Positions 45,339 through 56,173 of a stretch of 64,000 bases of DNA are shown here, piece after piece. Source of the stretch: Xenorhabdus vietnamensis (GTDB lineage Bacteria > Pseudomonadota > Gammaproteobacteria > Enterobacterales > Enterobacteriaceae); assembly GCF_002127535.1 (NCBI RefSeq), contig NZ_MUBJ01000019.1, forward strand, positions 1 through 64,000, given 5' to 3'. Positions within the stretch are counted from its first letter, which is position 1. Each line of letters starts with the position of its first letter. The notes beneath the pieces were generated by a model. That model was not told where the DNA came from. It searched no databases and saw only the letters and a program-made list of their open reading frames with translations. The position numbers and the translations under genes are program-made.

Positions 45339-46358
45339 TTATTCATCAGAATAACTCAATTCTCCACGCAGATTTTGTTGCATCAGGTGGCGGATTTCTT
45401 CAGGTGTATAAGATTGACTCAATAAATAATGCAATTTAGTTAAAGTTGCTTCGAAGGTCATGTCATATCCACTGGTCACCCCCGATGCTGCCAGAGAATG
45501 ACCAGTAGCATAGCCTTCCATATTGACTCGGCCAGAAATACATTGTGTCAGATTAACCACAATAATGCCGCGCTCAGTGGCTTCCTGTAACGTTTTCAAT
45601 AAGTCAGCCCGTTGAGGTGCATTGCCAACGCCGTATGATCGCAAAATCAATGCCTTGACCGGTTGCATCAGAATATTTTCTACCACCTGACTGGATAATC
45701 CGGGATAGATAGTCACAACGCCGATCGGTTGTGATGTGATCGGATTTACAACGAACTCTCCGTGACTGGCAGGTATGGGGTTTGTTTTAAAAGTGCGGAT
45801 ATTTATCCCGGCTTCCATCAGTGGAGCACAGTTAGGGGATGAGAAGGCATCAAAGCCATCAGCATGGGCTTTAATTGTTCTGTTTCCCCGAAATAACTTA
45901 TTGTTGAAAAATAAGCTGACTTCGTTGATAGGATAATTTGCTGCAAGATACAGTGCATTAAGGAGATTGGTCTGTCCATCAGAACGTAATGCTTCCAGAG
46001 GAATTTGTGACCCTGTCACAATAATTGGCTTATTGAGATTTTCAAAAATGAAAGAAAGTGCTGATGCAGTGAAAGCCATGGTATCCGTACCGTGCAGAAT
46101 CACAAAGCCATCATAGTCATGATAATTCTGATAAATATCATTTGCTATGATGCCCCAATCGTCAGGAGTCATATCAGAAGAATCAATCAGGGGCTGATGT
46201 TCGCGGATCGTGAATGTTGGCATTTCTGGGCGGTGAAATTCGGGCATTTTTGCGAGTTGTTGTTGTAAATGACCGGAAACGGGAATGTATCCATTGGGGG
46301 AATGTTGCATTCCAATTGTGCCGCCAGTGTAAACAACATAGATGGACTTCTTCTGCAT
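45339..46358 (-). CDS. ansA: L-asparaginase I, cytoplasmic
   Basis: The 339-residue protein matches AnsA (338 in E. coli). It has no signal peptide, which separates it from periplasmic AnsB. The nucleophile Thr14 is in YTGGTIG, Thr91-Asp92 in HGTDTMAF, and Lys163 in RTIKAHADGFDAF. It hydrolyses asparagine to aspartate and ammonia. It lies between sppA and pncA, all on the minus strand, the standard enterobacterial order. A terminator separates it from sppA. Confidence 0.96.
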   Translation of the reverse strand: MQKKSIYVVYTGGTIGMQHSPNGYIPVSGHLQQQLAKMPEFHRPEMPTFTIREHQPLIDSSDMTPDDWGIIANDIYQNYHDYDGFVILHGTDTMAFTASALSFIFENLNKPIIVTGSQIPLEALRSDGQTNLLNALYLAANYPINEVSLFFNNKLFRGNRTIKAHADGFDAFSSPNCAPLMEAGINIRTFKTNPIPASHGEFVVNPITSQPIGVVTIYPGLSSQVVENILMQPVKALILRSYGVGNAPQRADLLKTLQEATERGIIVVNLTQCISGRVNMEGYATGHSLAASGVTSGYDMTFEATLTKLHYLLSQSYTPEEIRHLMQQNLRGELSYSDE

Positions 46359-46413
46359 GGTAACGCCTCAATCAAAACAGTTAGCCGGATTATAGGGAGT
46401 ATCTGGAATAAAA

Positions 46414-46439
46414 AAAGCCTGATGGTGAAATCAGGCTTT
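46414..46439 (-). terminator. Rho-independent terminator after sppA
   Basis: Read on the minus strand, AAAGCCTGAT pairs with ATCAGGCTTT around a 6-base loop and is followed by a T run. It lies 28 bases after the sppA stop. Confidence 0.85.
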
Positions 46440-46466
46440 AAATTTAGAACACTTTGTCAGTTGGTT

Positions 46467-48350
46467 TTAACGGATATCAACACAATTCAGACAGTATGTA
46501 TAGATATTCTGTGGATCATTCATTTTGTTATAAAATGCAGCTTGTTTTTCCATATCTAGGGCAACTTCTGCAAATGGAGCTGGCAACATTGACTGAAAGG
46601 TATTGGGTAGTAATGTTTGAGCTGACGACATTAGCCCCATCATGATTTGTTCAGAGAATGAAAGTTCAGGTTGCATCCAGTTCAGTGATACTTCTTTGAT
46701 GCCTGCCAATGTAGCAGCTTTTTTAACGGCATCATCAAAATCACCCAATTGATCGACTAGACCATGTTTTTTAGCATCAGTACCACTCCAAACACGCCCT
46801 TGGGCAACATTGTTTACTTCGTCCAGAGATTTATTGCGGGCACTTGCAACCAGTTTTATAAACTTATGGTAACCATGCTCAATAGATAGCTGTAGTATAT
46901 CCGAGAACTCCTGATTGATACCTTTGGTTGCAGAAATATCAGCCAATGGCGTTGTTGATACACCATCAGTATTGACGCCAATGTAATTAAGGCTCTTTTC
47001 AAGGGTCTGAATAACACCAAAAATACCAATAGAGCCTGTTAATGTGCTGGGATCAGCAATAATGTAGTTAGCTGGAGTGGATATCCAGTAACCGCCAGAA
47101 GCTGCTAATCCTCCCATTGAAACGACGATAGGTTTCGCTTTTTCTGTTTTGTCATTCCGGATAGCTGCCAACTCATTGCGAATAATTTCAGATGCACTGG
47201 CACTACCCCCCGGACTGTTTATTCGTAATACAATCGCTTTTATGTTGGGGTTATAGTGTGCTTGACGCAATTGTTCAACCACAGTATCGCTTCCAACAGT
47301 ACCCGAAGAATGTTTACCGTCTAAAATTGTTCCTTCAACAACAATAACAGCAATGTTGCCTTCATTACTTATATCGTTTGGTGCTGGTTTTTGATCAATG
47401 TAGTCATAGATGCTGATGTGATTGAAATGTTTTTGTTCTTCATTCCAACCGAAATGATCCGTCATTTTCTTTTCAACGATATTGCGCGGTGCAATATAGT
47501 CCACTAACTTATTTTGATGTGCATACAGTGCTGCATCTCCGCCAACTTTACGGAATTTCTCAATAAAGTTTGTTGCCCCAGGGAAAACCTGATCGGTAGG
47601 AATATGTCTGTTAGTTGCAATAGTACTTAAATAATTGTTCCAAAGCTCGCTGAGCCAGAGGCTATCAGCTTCACGAGATTCTTTTGACATGTTATCACGT
47701 AACATGGGTTCAACTGCTGATTTATAGGTTCCCACCCGGAAAACATGGGTCGACACTTTCAACCTATCTAACAATGACTTGTAGTATAAATGGTTAGTTG
47801 AGAAGCCATGGATATTAACAGAGCCTGATGGAGATAGAAATATTTCATTGGCATAGCTGGCTAAATAGTACTGTGCTTGGCTGTAATTATCACCAATTGC
47901 ATAAACAAGTTTACCAGTTGCTTTAAATTCGTTTATGGCTTTGCCAATATATCGCAGTGAAGCTTGATCAGTGCCGATGAAGTTATTCAGCTTTAATACC
48001 ATGCCGGTAATTTTAGGATCGCTTTTTGCCCTACGAATGCTGTCAACAACGTCGAATACGGAGATATTTCTATAATGTTCATCGGATGAATCAAAAAGAC
48101 TTTCTCCCAATTGTTTAACTGGGCTGGGGGGCGTTACTCTATCAAGAACGACGCCAGACAGGTTAACGTACAATGCCCCTTGGTGGCTTTTAACAGGTGT
48201 CGAGAGTGTTGAATAAACCATAAGTCCAAAAGGAACAACAATAATAATCAGCAGGATAAAAATGAGGTTGAAAATTAATACTCGAATGAAATTTAGAAGT
48301 TTCCAACTCCATTTTAAAAATGTTGCTATAAAATGCCATAAAGTACGCAT
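46467..48350 (-). CDS. sppA: Signal peptide peptidase A (protease IV)
   Basis: The 627-residue protein resembles E. coli SppA (618). One membrane helix lies at residues 22-46; the rest faces the periplasm as two tandem SppA/ClpP-fold domains. The general base Lys210 is in VGTYKSAVEPM and the nucleophile Ser418 in MGGLAASGGYWIS, matching the Lys/Ser dyad of SppA (Lys209/Ser409 in E. coli). It degrades cleaved signal peptides in the inner membrane. The gene is divergent from ydjA, as in E. coli. Confidence 0.96.
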   Translation of the reverse strand: MRTLWHFIATFLKWSWKLLNFIRVLIFNLIFILLIIIVVPFGLMVYSTLSTPVKSHQGALYVNLSGVVLDRVTPPSPVKQLGESLFDSSDEHYRNISVFDVVDSIRRAKSDPKITGMVLKLNNFIGTDQASLRYIGKAINEFKATGKLVYAIGDNYSQAQYYLASYANEIFLSPSGSVNIHGFSTNHLYYKSLLDRLKVSTHVFRVGTYKSAVEPMLRDNMSKESREADSLWLSELWNNYLSTIATNRHIPTDQVFPGATNFIEKFRKVGGDAALYAHQNKLVDYIAPRNIVEKKMTDHFGWNEEQKHFNHISIYDYIDQKPAPNDISNEGNIAVIVVEGTILDGKHSSGTVGSDTVVEQLRQAHYNPNIKAIVLRINSPGGSASASEIIRNELAAIRNDKTEKAKPIVVSMGGLAASGGYWISTPANYIIADPSTLTGSIGIFGVIQTLEKSLNYIGVNTDGVSTTPLADISATKGINQEFSDILQLSIEHGYHKFIKLVASARNKSLDEVNNVAQGRVWSGTDAKKHGLVDQLGDFDDAVKKAATLAGIKEVSLNWMQPELSFSEQIMMGLMSSAQTLLPNTFQSMLPAPFAEVALDMEKQAAFYNKMNDPQNIYTYCLNCVDIR

Positions 48351-48529
48351 ATAGCCTCCGGTTATGGAATCTAAAGAGGGGCTATCCTAATCGGCTTTTT
48401 TACAAATGTCAGCTGAAAATACTCAGAGTGACATCAAAAAATGGAAAATATCTTACGTGCACTTTCATTCATAAGTAAATAAACAGAGAATGTTAGTTTG
48501 TGACAGATTATCTTATTTAGGAGAACATA

Positions 48530-49081
48530 ATGAATGCTTTGGAACTTTTGTTAAATCGTCGTTCAGTTTCACGTTTAACAATTCCCGCTCCAGAAGGAAA
48601 TGAGTTGCAGCATATTTTAGCAGCAGGGATGAGGGCACCTGATCATGGCGCTTTACGTCCTTGGCATTTTGTTGTGATGCAGGGAGAAGGTATTAATAAA
48701 TTCAGTAAACTCCTCGAAAAAGCAGCAATTGAAGGGGAATTAGGGAAAGAGGTTGAAGAGAAAGCGAAAAACGCACCCTACCGAGCACCAATGATTGTTA
48801 CAGTTATCTCCAAGGTGGTTGAACATGTGAAAGTTCCGGCATGGGAGCAAGTCGTTGCTGCAGGGTGTGCTGTTCACGCCATGCAGATGGCCGCAGTTGC
48901 CCAAGGTTTTGGTGGTATATGGCGTTCAGGTTCGTGGACAGAAGATCCAATCGTTAAGGCTGGTTTAGGCTGTGAGGAGAATGACAAAATTGTTGGATTC
49001 CTCTACTTGGGAACTCCGGAACTCAAGGCTCCTGCAAAAGTTTCAACACCAGATTTGACAAACTTTGTTAGTTATTTCTAA
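48530..49081 (+). CDS. ydjA: NAD(P)H nitroreductase YdjA
   Basis: The 183-residue protein matches E. coli YdjA. It starts MNALELLLNRRSVSRL, with the Arg-Arg-Ser phosphate-binding motif for FMN. Family blocks APDHGALRPWHFVV and GFGGIWRSG follow. It is a small FMN-dependent oxidoreductase; the natural substrate is not settled. AGGAGA precedes the ATG. selD starts 12 bases after the stop and topB follows, so ydjA-selD-topB is likely one transcript, an arrangement shared with E. coli. Confidence 0.95.
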   Translation: MNALELLLNRRSVSRLTIPAPEGNELQHILAAGMRAPDHGALRPWHFVVMQGEGINKFSKLLEKAAIEGELGKEVEEKAKNAPYRAPMIVTVISKVVEHVKVPAWEQVVAAGCAVHAMQMAAVAQGFGGIWRSGSWTEDPIVKAGLGCEENDKIVGFLYLGTPELKAPAKVSTPDLTNFVSYF

Positions 49082-49093
49082 CTGGAGCGACTA

Positions 49094-50137
49094 ATGTCAA
49101 CTGAAATCCGTCTGACTCAATACAGCCATGGTGCCGGATGTGGTTGCAAAATTTCGCCCAAAGTGCTGGAAACTATCTTGCACAGTGAACAGGCAAAATT
49201 TTTCGACCCTAATCTTCTGGTAGGTAATGAAACCCGTGATGACGCTGCTGTGTATGATATTGGTAATAACACAGGTATCATTAGCACTACAGATTTTTTT
49301 ATGCCTATTGTTGATGATCCATTTGATTTTGGTCGTATTGCCGCCACTAATGCTATCAGCGACATTTATGCTATGGGTGGAAAGCCAATAATGGCAATTG
49401 CGATTTTGGGGTGGCCAATTAATAAGCTGGCTCCGGAAATTGCTCAAAAAGTCATTGAAGGAGGCCGATCTGTTTGCAAGGATGCGGGCATTTCTCTGGC
49501 GGGAGGGCATTCGATTGATGCACCAGAACCTATATTTGGTTTGGCAGTGACTGGTATCATCGATATTGAACGTGTTAAGCGTAATAATCAGGCAAAAGCG
49601 GGAAGCCTCCTGTTCCTGACCAAACCTTTAGGCGTTGGTGTATTGACTACAGCTGAAAAGAAAGGCTTGCTACAGCCTGAACATCAAGGTATTGCGAAAG
49701 AAATTATGTGCCAGCTGAATAACGCTGGGGCAGATTTTGCAGGAATTGACGGTGTTACAGCTATGACGGATGTAACAGGCTTTGGTCTGTTAGGGCATTT
49801 GAGCGAAATTTGTGAAGGTTCAGGCATTCAAGCTAAAGTTAAGTTTTCACAAATTCCGAGATTGCCGAATGTTGATGTTTATATCGAAAAAGGTTGCGTA
49901 CCTGGTGGCACAGGACGCAACTTTGACAGTTATGGGCACTTAGTTGGAAAGATGACAACTCTTCAACGTCATCTTCTGTGTGACCCACAAACTTCGGGTG
50001 GTTTATTGCTGGCGATTTTGCCGGATGCCGTGGAAGAGGCGAAAGCCGTTGCACGAAGCCACGACATTAATTTTATTGCTATTGGTGAACTGACTGAGCC
50101 GTGCTCAAACAGGGCATTAATTGAAGTTCTTGAATAA
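49094..50137 (+). CDS. selD: Selenophosphate synthase
   Basis: The 347-residue protein carries the catalytic Cys16 and Lys19 in the Gly-rich loop HGAGCGCK; the active residue is Cys, not selenocysteine, as in E. coli. ATP-binding and dimer motifs [11 protein letters not shown] and [16 protein letters not shown] follow, then the AIRS C-terminal domain with [12 protein letters not shown]. It makes selenophosphate from selenide and ATP for selenocysteine and seleno-tRNA. It lies between ydjA and topB with very short gaps. Confidence 0.97.
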   Translation: MSTEIRLTQYSHGAGCGCKISPKVLETILHSEQAKFFDPNLLVGNETRDDAAVYDIGNNTGIISTTDFFMPIVDDPFDFGRIAATNAISDIYAMGGKPIMAIAILGWPINKLAPEIAQKVIEGGRSVCKDAGISLAGGHSIDAPEPIFGLAVTGIIDIERVKRNNQAKAGSLLFLTKPLGVGVLTTAEKKGLLQPEHQGIAKEIMCQLNNAGADFAGIDGVTAMTDVTGFGLLGHLSEICEGSGIQAKVKFSQIPRLPNVDVYIEKGCVPGGTGRNFDSYGHLVGKMTTLQRHLLCDPQTSGGLLLAILPDAVEEAKAVARSHDINFIAIGELTEPCSNRALIEVLE

Positions 50138-50141
50138 TTCC

Positions 50142-52088
50142 ATGCGTCTTTTTATTGCAGAGAAGCCCAGCCTCGCGAGAGCCATAGCGGATATTTTACC
50201 AAAGCCACATCGACGTGGAGATGGGTTTATTGAATGCGGTAATAACCAGTTTGTGACTTGGTGTGTTGGTCACCTATTGGAGCAGGCTGAACCAGATGCC
50301 TACGATAGCCGCTATGCTCGTTGGGTATTGGCTGATTTACCGATCATTCCTGAAAAATGGCAGTTGAAACCACGGGCAGCCGTGGCTAAACAGCTCAATA
50401 CCATTAAATCCCTGTTGGAAAGGGCGAACGAAATAGTCCATGCAGGTGACCCCGATCGCGAAGGGCAATTGCTGGTGGATGAAGTACTGGATTTTTTAGA
50501 TTTAGACACTGAAAAAAAACAGAATGTCCAGCGCTGTCTGATTAATGACCTGAATCCTCAGGCAGTCACAAAAGCTGTTGAACGGCTGAGGAGCAATCGG
50601 GAATTTATCCCCTTGTGTGTTTCTGCTCTCGCCAGAGCTAGGGCAGACTGGCTTTATGGTATCAATATGACCCGTGCTTATACATTATTGGGCAAAAATG
50701 CGGGTTATCAGGGTGTATTATCGGTTGGGCGTGTCCAAACACCAATTTTAGGTTTGGTTGTGCGTCGTGATGAAGAGATAGAACATTTTGTGCCGAAAGA
50801 CTTCTTTGAAGTCAAAGCTCATGTTGTTACCCCAAATGATGAGCGGTTTACAGCTTTATGGCAACCAAGTGAATCTTGCATTGATTTTCAGGACGAAGAA
50901 GGAAGAATTATTCACCGGCCATTGGCTGAACATGTTGTGGAGCGTATTACCGGACAACCAGCCTATGTTTCGGCTTATCAGGACAAGCGTGAATCAGAAA
51001 CGGCACCATTGCCGTTTTCACTCTCATCTTTACAGATTGAAGCGGCCAAGCGTTTTGGTTTGAGTGCTCAGGATATACTTGATATCTGTCAGCGGCTTTA
51101 CGAAACCCATAAATTGATCACCTATCCACGTTCTGATTGCCGTTACCTGCCAGAAGAACATTTTGTTGGGCATCATGCGGTCTTGAATGCTATTTCGGTC
51201 CATGCTGCACATTTGCTCCCACAGGATGCATTGGATGTGAAGAAAAAAAATCGCTGTTGGGATGATAAAAAGGTTGATGCCCATCATGCAATTGTTCCCA
51301 CTGCGCGCAGTAGCCAAGTCAATTTAACAGAAAATGAAGGCCATATTTATGGCTTGATTGCCCGACAGTACCTGATGCAGTTTTTCCCTGATGCAGTTTT
51401 CAGAAAATGTACGATTGAACTTGATATTGCAGGTGGAAAATTTATTGCTAAAGCGCGTTTTCTGGCAGAAGCAGGTTGGAGAACTTTGCTTGGGAACAAG
51501 GAACGGGATGAGGAGAATGAAGGTACTCCATTGCCCGTTGTTGCTAAAGGAGATGAGTTGTTGTGTGAGAAGGGAGAAGTAGTGGAAAGGCAGACACAAC
51601 CACCAAGGCCTTTCACCGATGCGACATTATTGTCTGCAATGACTGGTATAGCTCGATTTGTGCAGGATAAGGCCTTGAAAAAGGTGCTTCGTGCGACTGA
51701 CGGCTTGGGTACAGAAGCGACTAGAGCAGGGATAATTGAACTACTATTCAAACGGGAATTTTTGTACAGAAAAGGACGCCATATTCATGCTACCCCGGCT
51801 GGTAGGGCATTGATCCATGTATTGCCGGATATGGCAGTATTACCGGATATGACCGCACATTGGGAATCTCGGTTGATGCAAATTAGCGAAAAACAATTTC
51901 GCTATCAGGATTTTATGTTGCCGCTTCAGGAAACATTGCAGCAATTAATCTGGCAGGCAAAACAGTATCGGAATCTGAAGGCTTTTAGGGACTTACCCCC
52001 TGTTCCCGCTAATGCCAAAAAAGGGCAAGGAAAGCAGGTAAAACCCAGTAGGAGTAGGGTAAAGAAAGATCAAACCAATCAGGCATAA
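50142..52088 (+). CDS. topB: DNA topoisomerase III
   Basis: I use the ATG at 50142 ([15 protein letters not shown]), 4 bases after selD; the open frame extends 21 bases further. The 648-residue product compares with 653 in E. coli. The TOPRIM acidic motif [11 protein letters not shown] and the catalytic Tyr328 in [12 protein letters not shown] match E. coli numbering. The C-terminal tail is Lys- and Gln-rich. This type IA enzyme decatenates replication intermediates. Immediate coupling to selD suggests translation from the same mRNA. Confidence 0.96.
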   Translation: MRLFIAEKPSLARAIADILPKPHRRGDGFIECGNNQFVTWCVGHLLEQAEPDAYDSRYARWVLADLPIIPEKWQLKPRAAVAKQLNTIKSLLERANEIVHAGDPDREGQLLVDEVLDFLDLDTEKKQNVQRCLINDLNPQAVTKAVERLRSNREFIPLCVSALARARADWLYGINMTRAYTLLGKNAGYQGVLSVGRVQTPILGLVVRRDEEIEHFVPKDFFEVKAHVVTPNDERFTALWQPSESCIDFQDEEGRIIHRPLAEHVVERITGQPAYVSAYQDKRESETAPLPFSLSSLQIEAAKRFGLSAQDILDICQRLYETHKLITYPRSDCRYLPEEHFVGHHAVLNAISVHAAHLLPQDALDVKKKNRCWDDKKVDAHHAIVPTARSSQVNLTENEGHIYGLIARQYLMQFFPDAVFRKCTIELDIAGGKFIAKARFLAEAGWRTLLGNKERDEENEGTPLPVVAKGDELLCEKGEVVERQTQPPRPFTDATLLSAMTGIARFVQDKALKKVLRATDGLGTEATRAGIIELLFKREFLYRKGRHIHATPAGRALIHVLPDMAVLPDMTAHWESRLMQISEKQFRYQDFMLPLQETLQQLIWQAKQYRNLKAFRDLPPVPANAKKGQGKQVKPSRSRVKKDQTNQA

Positions 52089-52102
52089 TCCGAAATAATG
52101 AT

Positions 52103-52127
52103 ACAGCACCATAATGGATGGTGCTGT
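52103..52127. terminator. Terminator between topB and xthA
   Basis: Perfect 10-base arms ACAGCACCAT and ATGGTGCTGT surround 5 bases. It lies between the convergent stops of topB (+) and xthA (minus) and can serve both. Confidence 0.7.
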
Positions 52128-52143
52128 GCTTCATAATGACTGG

Positions 52144-52950
52144 TTATATTTTAAACTCAGTCCAAACAGGGGCATGATCGGATGGCTTTTCCATGCTGCG
52201 AATAACGTAATCAATGCCAGAAGATATACATCTTTCTGCCAATGGATGGCTGGCAAGCAATAAATCAATACGCAATCCACGGTTATCATCAAATCCTTTC
52301 GAACGATAGTCGAACCAAGAAAATTGATCATTGGTTCCGGGGTGTTTTGCACGGAATGTATCAATGAACCCCCAATTTTTTAGGCGTTCCATCCATTCTC
52401 TCTCTTCTGGTAAAAAAGAGCACTTTCCAGTTTTCAGCCAGCGTTTTTGGTTATTTTCTCCGATACCAATATCAAGATCAGTTGGGCTGATATTCATGTC
52501 TCCCATAATCAGAATATATGACTTAGGAGAATGGTTAGTTTCTAGGTAGGACTGTAGATCCTGATAAAATTTTTCTTTTGCAGGAAATTTAATCGGGTGA
52601 TCACGACTTTCTCCTTGAGGAAAATAGCCATTGATTACAGTTAATAAACCAAGAGGTGTCTCTATATCGGCCATAATAATGCGGCGCTGTGCATTTTCGT
52701 CGTCAGTAGGAAAACCTTTACGGACCTCTAATGGCTGTTGACGGGTCAACAGGGCGACACCGTAGTGTGATTTTTGACCATGATAAAAGACGTGGTAACC
52801 CAGTTTGTTCACTTCTTCCAGAGGAAACATTTCGTCATGAACTTTTATTTCTTGTAATCCGATAACATCAGGCTGGTGCTGTTCAATAATAGCAGCGAGT
52901 TGATGAGGGCGTGCTCTTAACCCATTAATATTGAATGATATAAATTTCAT
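52144..52950 (-). CDS. xthA: Exonuclease III
   Basis: The 268-residue protein has the length of E. coli ExoIII. The metal ligand Glu34 (LQEIKV), Asp151 and Asn153 ([12 protein letters not shown]), and the catalytic His259 (SDHAPVW) fall on E. coli numbers. It is the main AP endonuclease and a 3' exonuclease and phosphatase in base excision repair. The gene is convergent with topB; the E. coli neighbourhood (xthA near topB and ydjA) is kept. Confidence 0.97.
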   Translation of the reverse strand: MKFISFNINGLRARPHQLAAIIEQHQPDVIGLQEIKVHDEMFPLEEVNKLGYHVFYHGQKSHYGVALLTRQQPLEVRKGFPTDDENAQRRIIMADIETPLGLLTVINGYFPQGESRDHPIKFPAKEKFYQDLQSYLETNHSPKSYILIMGDMNISPTDLDIGIGENNQKRWLKTGKCSFLPEEREWMERLKNWGFIDTFRAKHPGTNDQFSWFDYRSKGFDDNRGLRIDLLLASHPLAERCISSGIDYVIRSMEKPSDHAPVWTEFKI

Positions 52951-53602
52951 ATCGTTATAATCACCTATAAAATATGCTTATTTTTAATGTTAACAGATAT
53001 AAATAAAGATGTAACTATTTATTAAATAATAAATTTTATCAAACTATCTTGATAACTCTCTATTTTACTCCTATATATAATACTATATTGATTATAATAC
53101 TCTCATTACCCAAAATTTAGAGTGTCGAATCGTTTTTATATATAATAAAAAACACAAAATTAAAAAGTGGCAAATTAATTATTAGATAACAGTCTATTAA
53201 TTTTAATGTGCAATATTAAATTTCTGATATTATAATTTTCCGTTAGGGTTTTTATCCTTGGAATTTATTTTATGTCATGCGTTATAAAAATTAATTAATG
53301 AAAAAGTAGAAGAGTTAATCAATCTCTGATAGAAATTTGAACTTGTAGGTCATGGTTATATTTATTAATGGCTTACAATCACGGTGGAATATTCATCATG
53401 ATATAGGTAAACAATATAGTTTATCTAAACCGCATTATTGCATCAGGGACTGGCATTTTATATAAATGTCATTTGAAAAATATCTGTTTTTATTGTACAA
53501 AATTATACCTTCATAATATCAAGTTTGATTTAGCGGTTACCTGATGAGAAGGCCATTTCAAGGATATTATTTTAGCCACAAGTTACATAGGAACGGTGAA
53601 TT
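52951..53602. other. AT-rich intergenic region upstream of the LysR gene
   Basis: This 652-base stretch has very high A+T, many short T/A runs and no reading frame with a ribosome binding site. It may contain the promoter of the LysR gene and, being curved AT-rich DNA, could bind H-NS. That is inference. Confidence 0.5.
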
Positions 53603-54466
53603 ATGTTTTTTTCTCGTAAATTAGAAGCATTCATGGCGGTGGTGGAAATGGGTTCTTTAAGCAAGGCGGCAAGAGTGATGAACCGTACGACTCCCCCAGT
53701 CGCTAAATCAATTAAAGACTTTGAAGCGACGTTAGGAAAGCGCTTATTTAAAAGGGAGAAGTTTGGGATGATTCTGACCAAAGACGGAGTGGAGTTATAT
53801 AATGACTTAAAAGAGCTCTATTTGAAAGAGAAAGAAATTACAAAGAAACACATCAGTGGGAGTATTTGTAATGTTGTAAATATATACCATGATTGGGGTA
53901 AGAAAAAGCATCTTATTTCGCTTTATAAAGCAGCGGACAGAAATAATGCTCAAGTTAATATATTACGCTTCAGTTATGATAACATTGATGAAATAGTTGA
54001 TTATGAGGGTAATACAATAATTTTAACTTCAGAAAAAATACTTAGCGATAGATTCAGTCTTGTGCGGAAAATTGATGGACCAAATTTGGGGATCTGCTGC
54101 CGTAGAGAGTTATTGGATGAAGTAAATGGGGACTTTACTCAATTGCTGAAAAAGAGGACATGGTTGTGTGATCCAGTACTCTATAAAGGAAATTTAATAA
54201 AGAATTTGGAAGAGGAAATGATTAAAAATGGAGAAAAAGTTAATATTCGACAGATGGATAATATAGAATGTTGTCTCAACTTTATTCAGTCGACTGATTA
54301 TATTTTTATTACAGATTCCCACTCCGGGGCATTGGAAGAGGGAGAAAGCCTAGGCTTCATTCCAATATCACGGCCTGATGCGGTTAATCAGTGTTATGTA
54401 TACAAATCAAAATCTCATTCAAGCGTGTTAAATCGTTTCATCGATTCTGTCAGCGATATGGAATAA
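53603..54466 (+). CDS. LysR-family transcriptional regulator, orphan
   Basis: The 287-residue protein starts with a LysR helix-turn-helix (about 2-60): LEAFMAVVEMGSLSKAARVM, then TPPVAKSIKDFEATLGKRLF. The remaining effector-binding part is divergent and rich in Asn, Asp and Lys; I cannot assign a ligand or a named homolog. The gene stands alone, flanked by more than 400 bases of AT-rich DNA on each side, with no enzyme gene next to it. AGGAACGG lies before the ATG. Low GC and isolation suggest an acquired or fast-evolving accessory regulator. A hairpin with arms AGCGGAGC and GCTCCGCT follows the stop. Confidence 0.8.
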   Translation: MFFSRKLEAFMAVVEMGSLSKAARVMNRTTPPVAKSIKDFEATLGKRLFKREKFGMILTKDGVELYNDLKELYLKEKEITKKHISGSICNVVNIYHDWGKKKHLISLYKAADRNNAQVNILRFSYDNIDEIVDYEGNTIILTSEKILSDRFSLVRKIDGPNLGICCRRELLDEVNGDFTQLLKKRTWLCDPVLYKGNLIKNLEEEMIKNGEKVNIRQMDNIECCLNFIQSTDYIFITDSHSGALEEGESLGFIPISRPDAVNQCYVYKSKSHSSVLNRFIDSVSDME

Positions 54467-54477
54467 CCGATTGCATA

Positions 54478-54510
54478 AGCGGAGCGAACTATTAGATTTC
54501 CTGCTCCGCT
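54478..54510 (+). terminator. Possible terminator after the LysR gene
   Basis: Arms AGCGGAGC (54478-54485) and GCTCCGCT (54503-54510) are perfect complements around a 17-base loop, 12 bases after the stop codon. A U-run is absent, so activity is uncertain. Confidence 0.45.
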
Positions 54511-54701
54511 ATTGATACTTGCCCACGAAAACATTGATTTGGTCGTTAATCTAAAATGCTTTGTTGAGCTGTTTTACTTCAAATATGTTTATTTTGAATA
54601 GGTTTTTAAACAGATTTTTTCAACAGATAGCGATGAGTTTCGGCGATTGATGTAAGCAATGGAATAATCGTTTATTGATTTTGTAATGCATTGAAAGCTT
54701 T

Positions 54702-54737
54702 GAATAGATTTTTGATAGTGGTGGGGAAGGGAGTTCG
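54702..54737 (-). repeat. Partial copy of the tRNA-Tyr 3' end
   Basis: On the minus strand the stretch reads CGAACTCCCTTCCCCACCAC followed by TATCAAAAATC. It parallels the tRNA-Tyr 3' end and flank (CGAATCCTTCCCCCACCACC, then ATCAAAGATTC at 54938-54969). The copies start about 235 bases apart, with a few mismatches and indels. In E. coli the tyrT operon is followed by repeats that each begin with a piece of the tRNA-Tyr 3' end; this looks like the same kind of repeat. Confidence 0.6.
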
Positions 54738-54948
54738 TCATTTCATTCCTCACCTTTGGTTTATGCAGGTATTGCAGTTTTAGGTGAGTTTTGCACGTCT
54801 TGTCCTTCCATCTATAAGTTGATATACCCTACCTTTTGATACATCTTACAGACTATTTACACCATAACTTTTTGTTTATAAAGGATATTTATTTATAAAG
54901 GATAAATGTGTTTTTTTGATTTGGAAATGAGAAAATGCGAATCTTTGA

Positions 54949-55033
<85 letters not shown>

Positions 55034-55257
55034 AAATTTTTGAATTGCATGCTGTCGTTGTCAGCGGACGGCATAATACCAAATAAGCCGCCGCTGTAAA
55101 GTAGATAATTGAAAATAAAGTATCGAATGATTGTTTTTTGATCTTCCTGATTGGGTTGTGACCTATTGAATAATATCATCAATAGAAAGCTCCTATACTG
55201 ATGGTTATATCTTCCACTATCAGGTATAGGCACAATACTTTATCACTTCATTTCTTA

Positions 55258-56106
55258 TCAAAGAATGACAGTACGGTTACCATAGACAAAAACTCGTTGA
55301 GAGAACACCCAGTGTAATGCTTGGCTCAACACATTTTTCTCAACATCTCGTCCTGCACGCATCATCTCTTCAGCTGTATAGGTATGATCCACATTTATTA
55401 CATCTTGAGTAATGATTGGCCCTTCATCCAAATTGTCATTTACATAATGAGCTGTTGCACCAATAATTTTCACACCACGCTCATAAGCTTGATGATAGGG
55501 GCGGGCACCAATAAATGCAGGTAAGAATGAGTGATGAATATTGATTATTTGATTTGGGTAATGTTGAACAAATGCTGGTGTTAAGACTCGCATATATTTT
55601 GCAAGCACAACATAGTCGGGCTTATATTGATCAATTTGGGCCATCAATGCTTCATCATGTTGTTCGCGGGTTAAACCTTCATGACTGATGTAATGGAATG
55701 GGATATCAAATTGTTCAACCAACTGTTGTAAAGTAGTATGGTTGCCGATGACAGCAGCAATTTCGACATCTAGGCCACCATAGGCACTTTTTACTAAAAT
55801 ATCGCCAATACAATGCGCTTCTTTTGTTATCATGATAACGATACGACGTCGCCCTGCTGTATTTAATTCACGGCTTGATCCCGCAGGTAGAGCATCATCT
55901 AAATCGGCTAGAAGGGTTTCATCATTAAAAATTCCTTCCAGTTCTGTACGCATAAAAAATCGTCCAGTACGATGATCAACAAATTCATTATTTTGAACGA
56001 TGTTTAATTGATGCTTGTAACAAATATTTGTGATTTTTGCGATTAATCCTTTGGAATCAGGACAAATTGTACGCAAGATTTTTTTTTGTATGTTTGTGTT
56101 TTGCAT
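55258..56106 (-). CDS. purU: Formyltetrahydrofolate deformylase
   Basis: The 282-residue protein has an N-terminal ACT domain (about 10-85) and a C-terminal formyltransferase fold. The catalytic Asn189 and His191 lie in INIHHSFLPAF, and the Asp is in NDNLDEGPII (residue 227). It hydrolyses 10-formyl-tetrahydrofolate to formate and tetrahydrofolate, supplying formate for purine synthesis by PurT and balancing one-carbon pools; the ACT domain senses methionine and glycine. It lies between tRNA-Tyr and ychJ, as in E. coli. Confidence 0.96.
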   Translation of the reverse strand: MQNTNIQKKILRTICPDSKGLIAKITNICYKHQLNIVQNNEFVDHRTGRFFMRTELEGIFNDETLLADLDDALPAGSSRELNTAGRRRIVIMITKEAHCIGDILVKSAYGGLDVEIAAVIGNHTTLQQLVEQFDIPFHYISHEGLTREQHDEALMAQIDQYKPDYVVLAKYMRVLTPAFVQHYPNQIINIHHSFLPAFIGARPYHQAYERGVKIIGATAHYVNDNLDEGPIITQDVINVDHTYTAEEMMRAGRDVEKNVLSQALHWVFSQRVFVYGNRTVIL

Positions 56107-56173
56107 AGATTATGAAATCCTCAACTATTCTTCACTGTGTGTGAATTGTTATGTTTGATGTTTAGATGCTGAT

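Larger units (their letters stand above)
54467..54948. other. Intergenic region between the LysR gene and tRNA-Tyr
   Basis: There is no credible protein gene. Besides the hairpin and the tRNA-like repeat it has two copies of TTTATAAAGGATA about 17 bases apart just downstream of tRNA-Tyr (54874-54906). The role of those copies is unknown. Confidence 0.5.
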
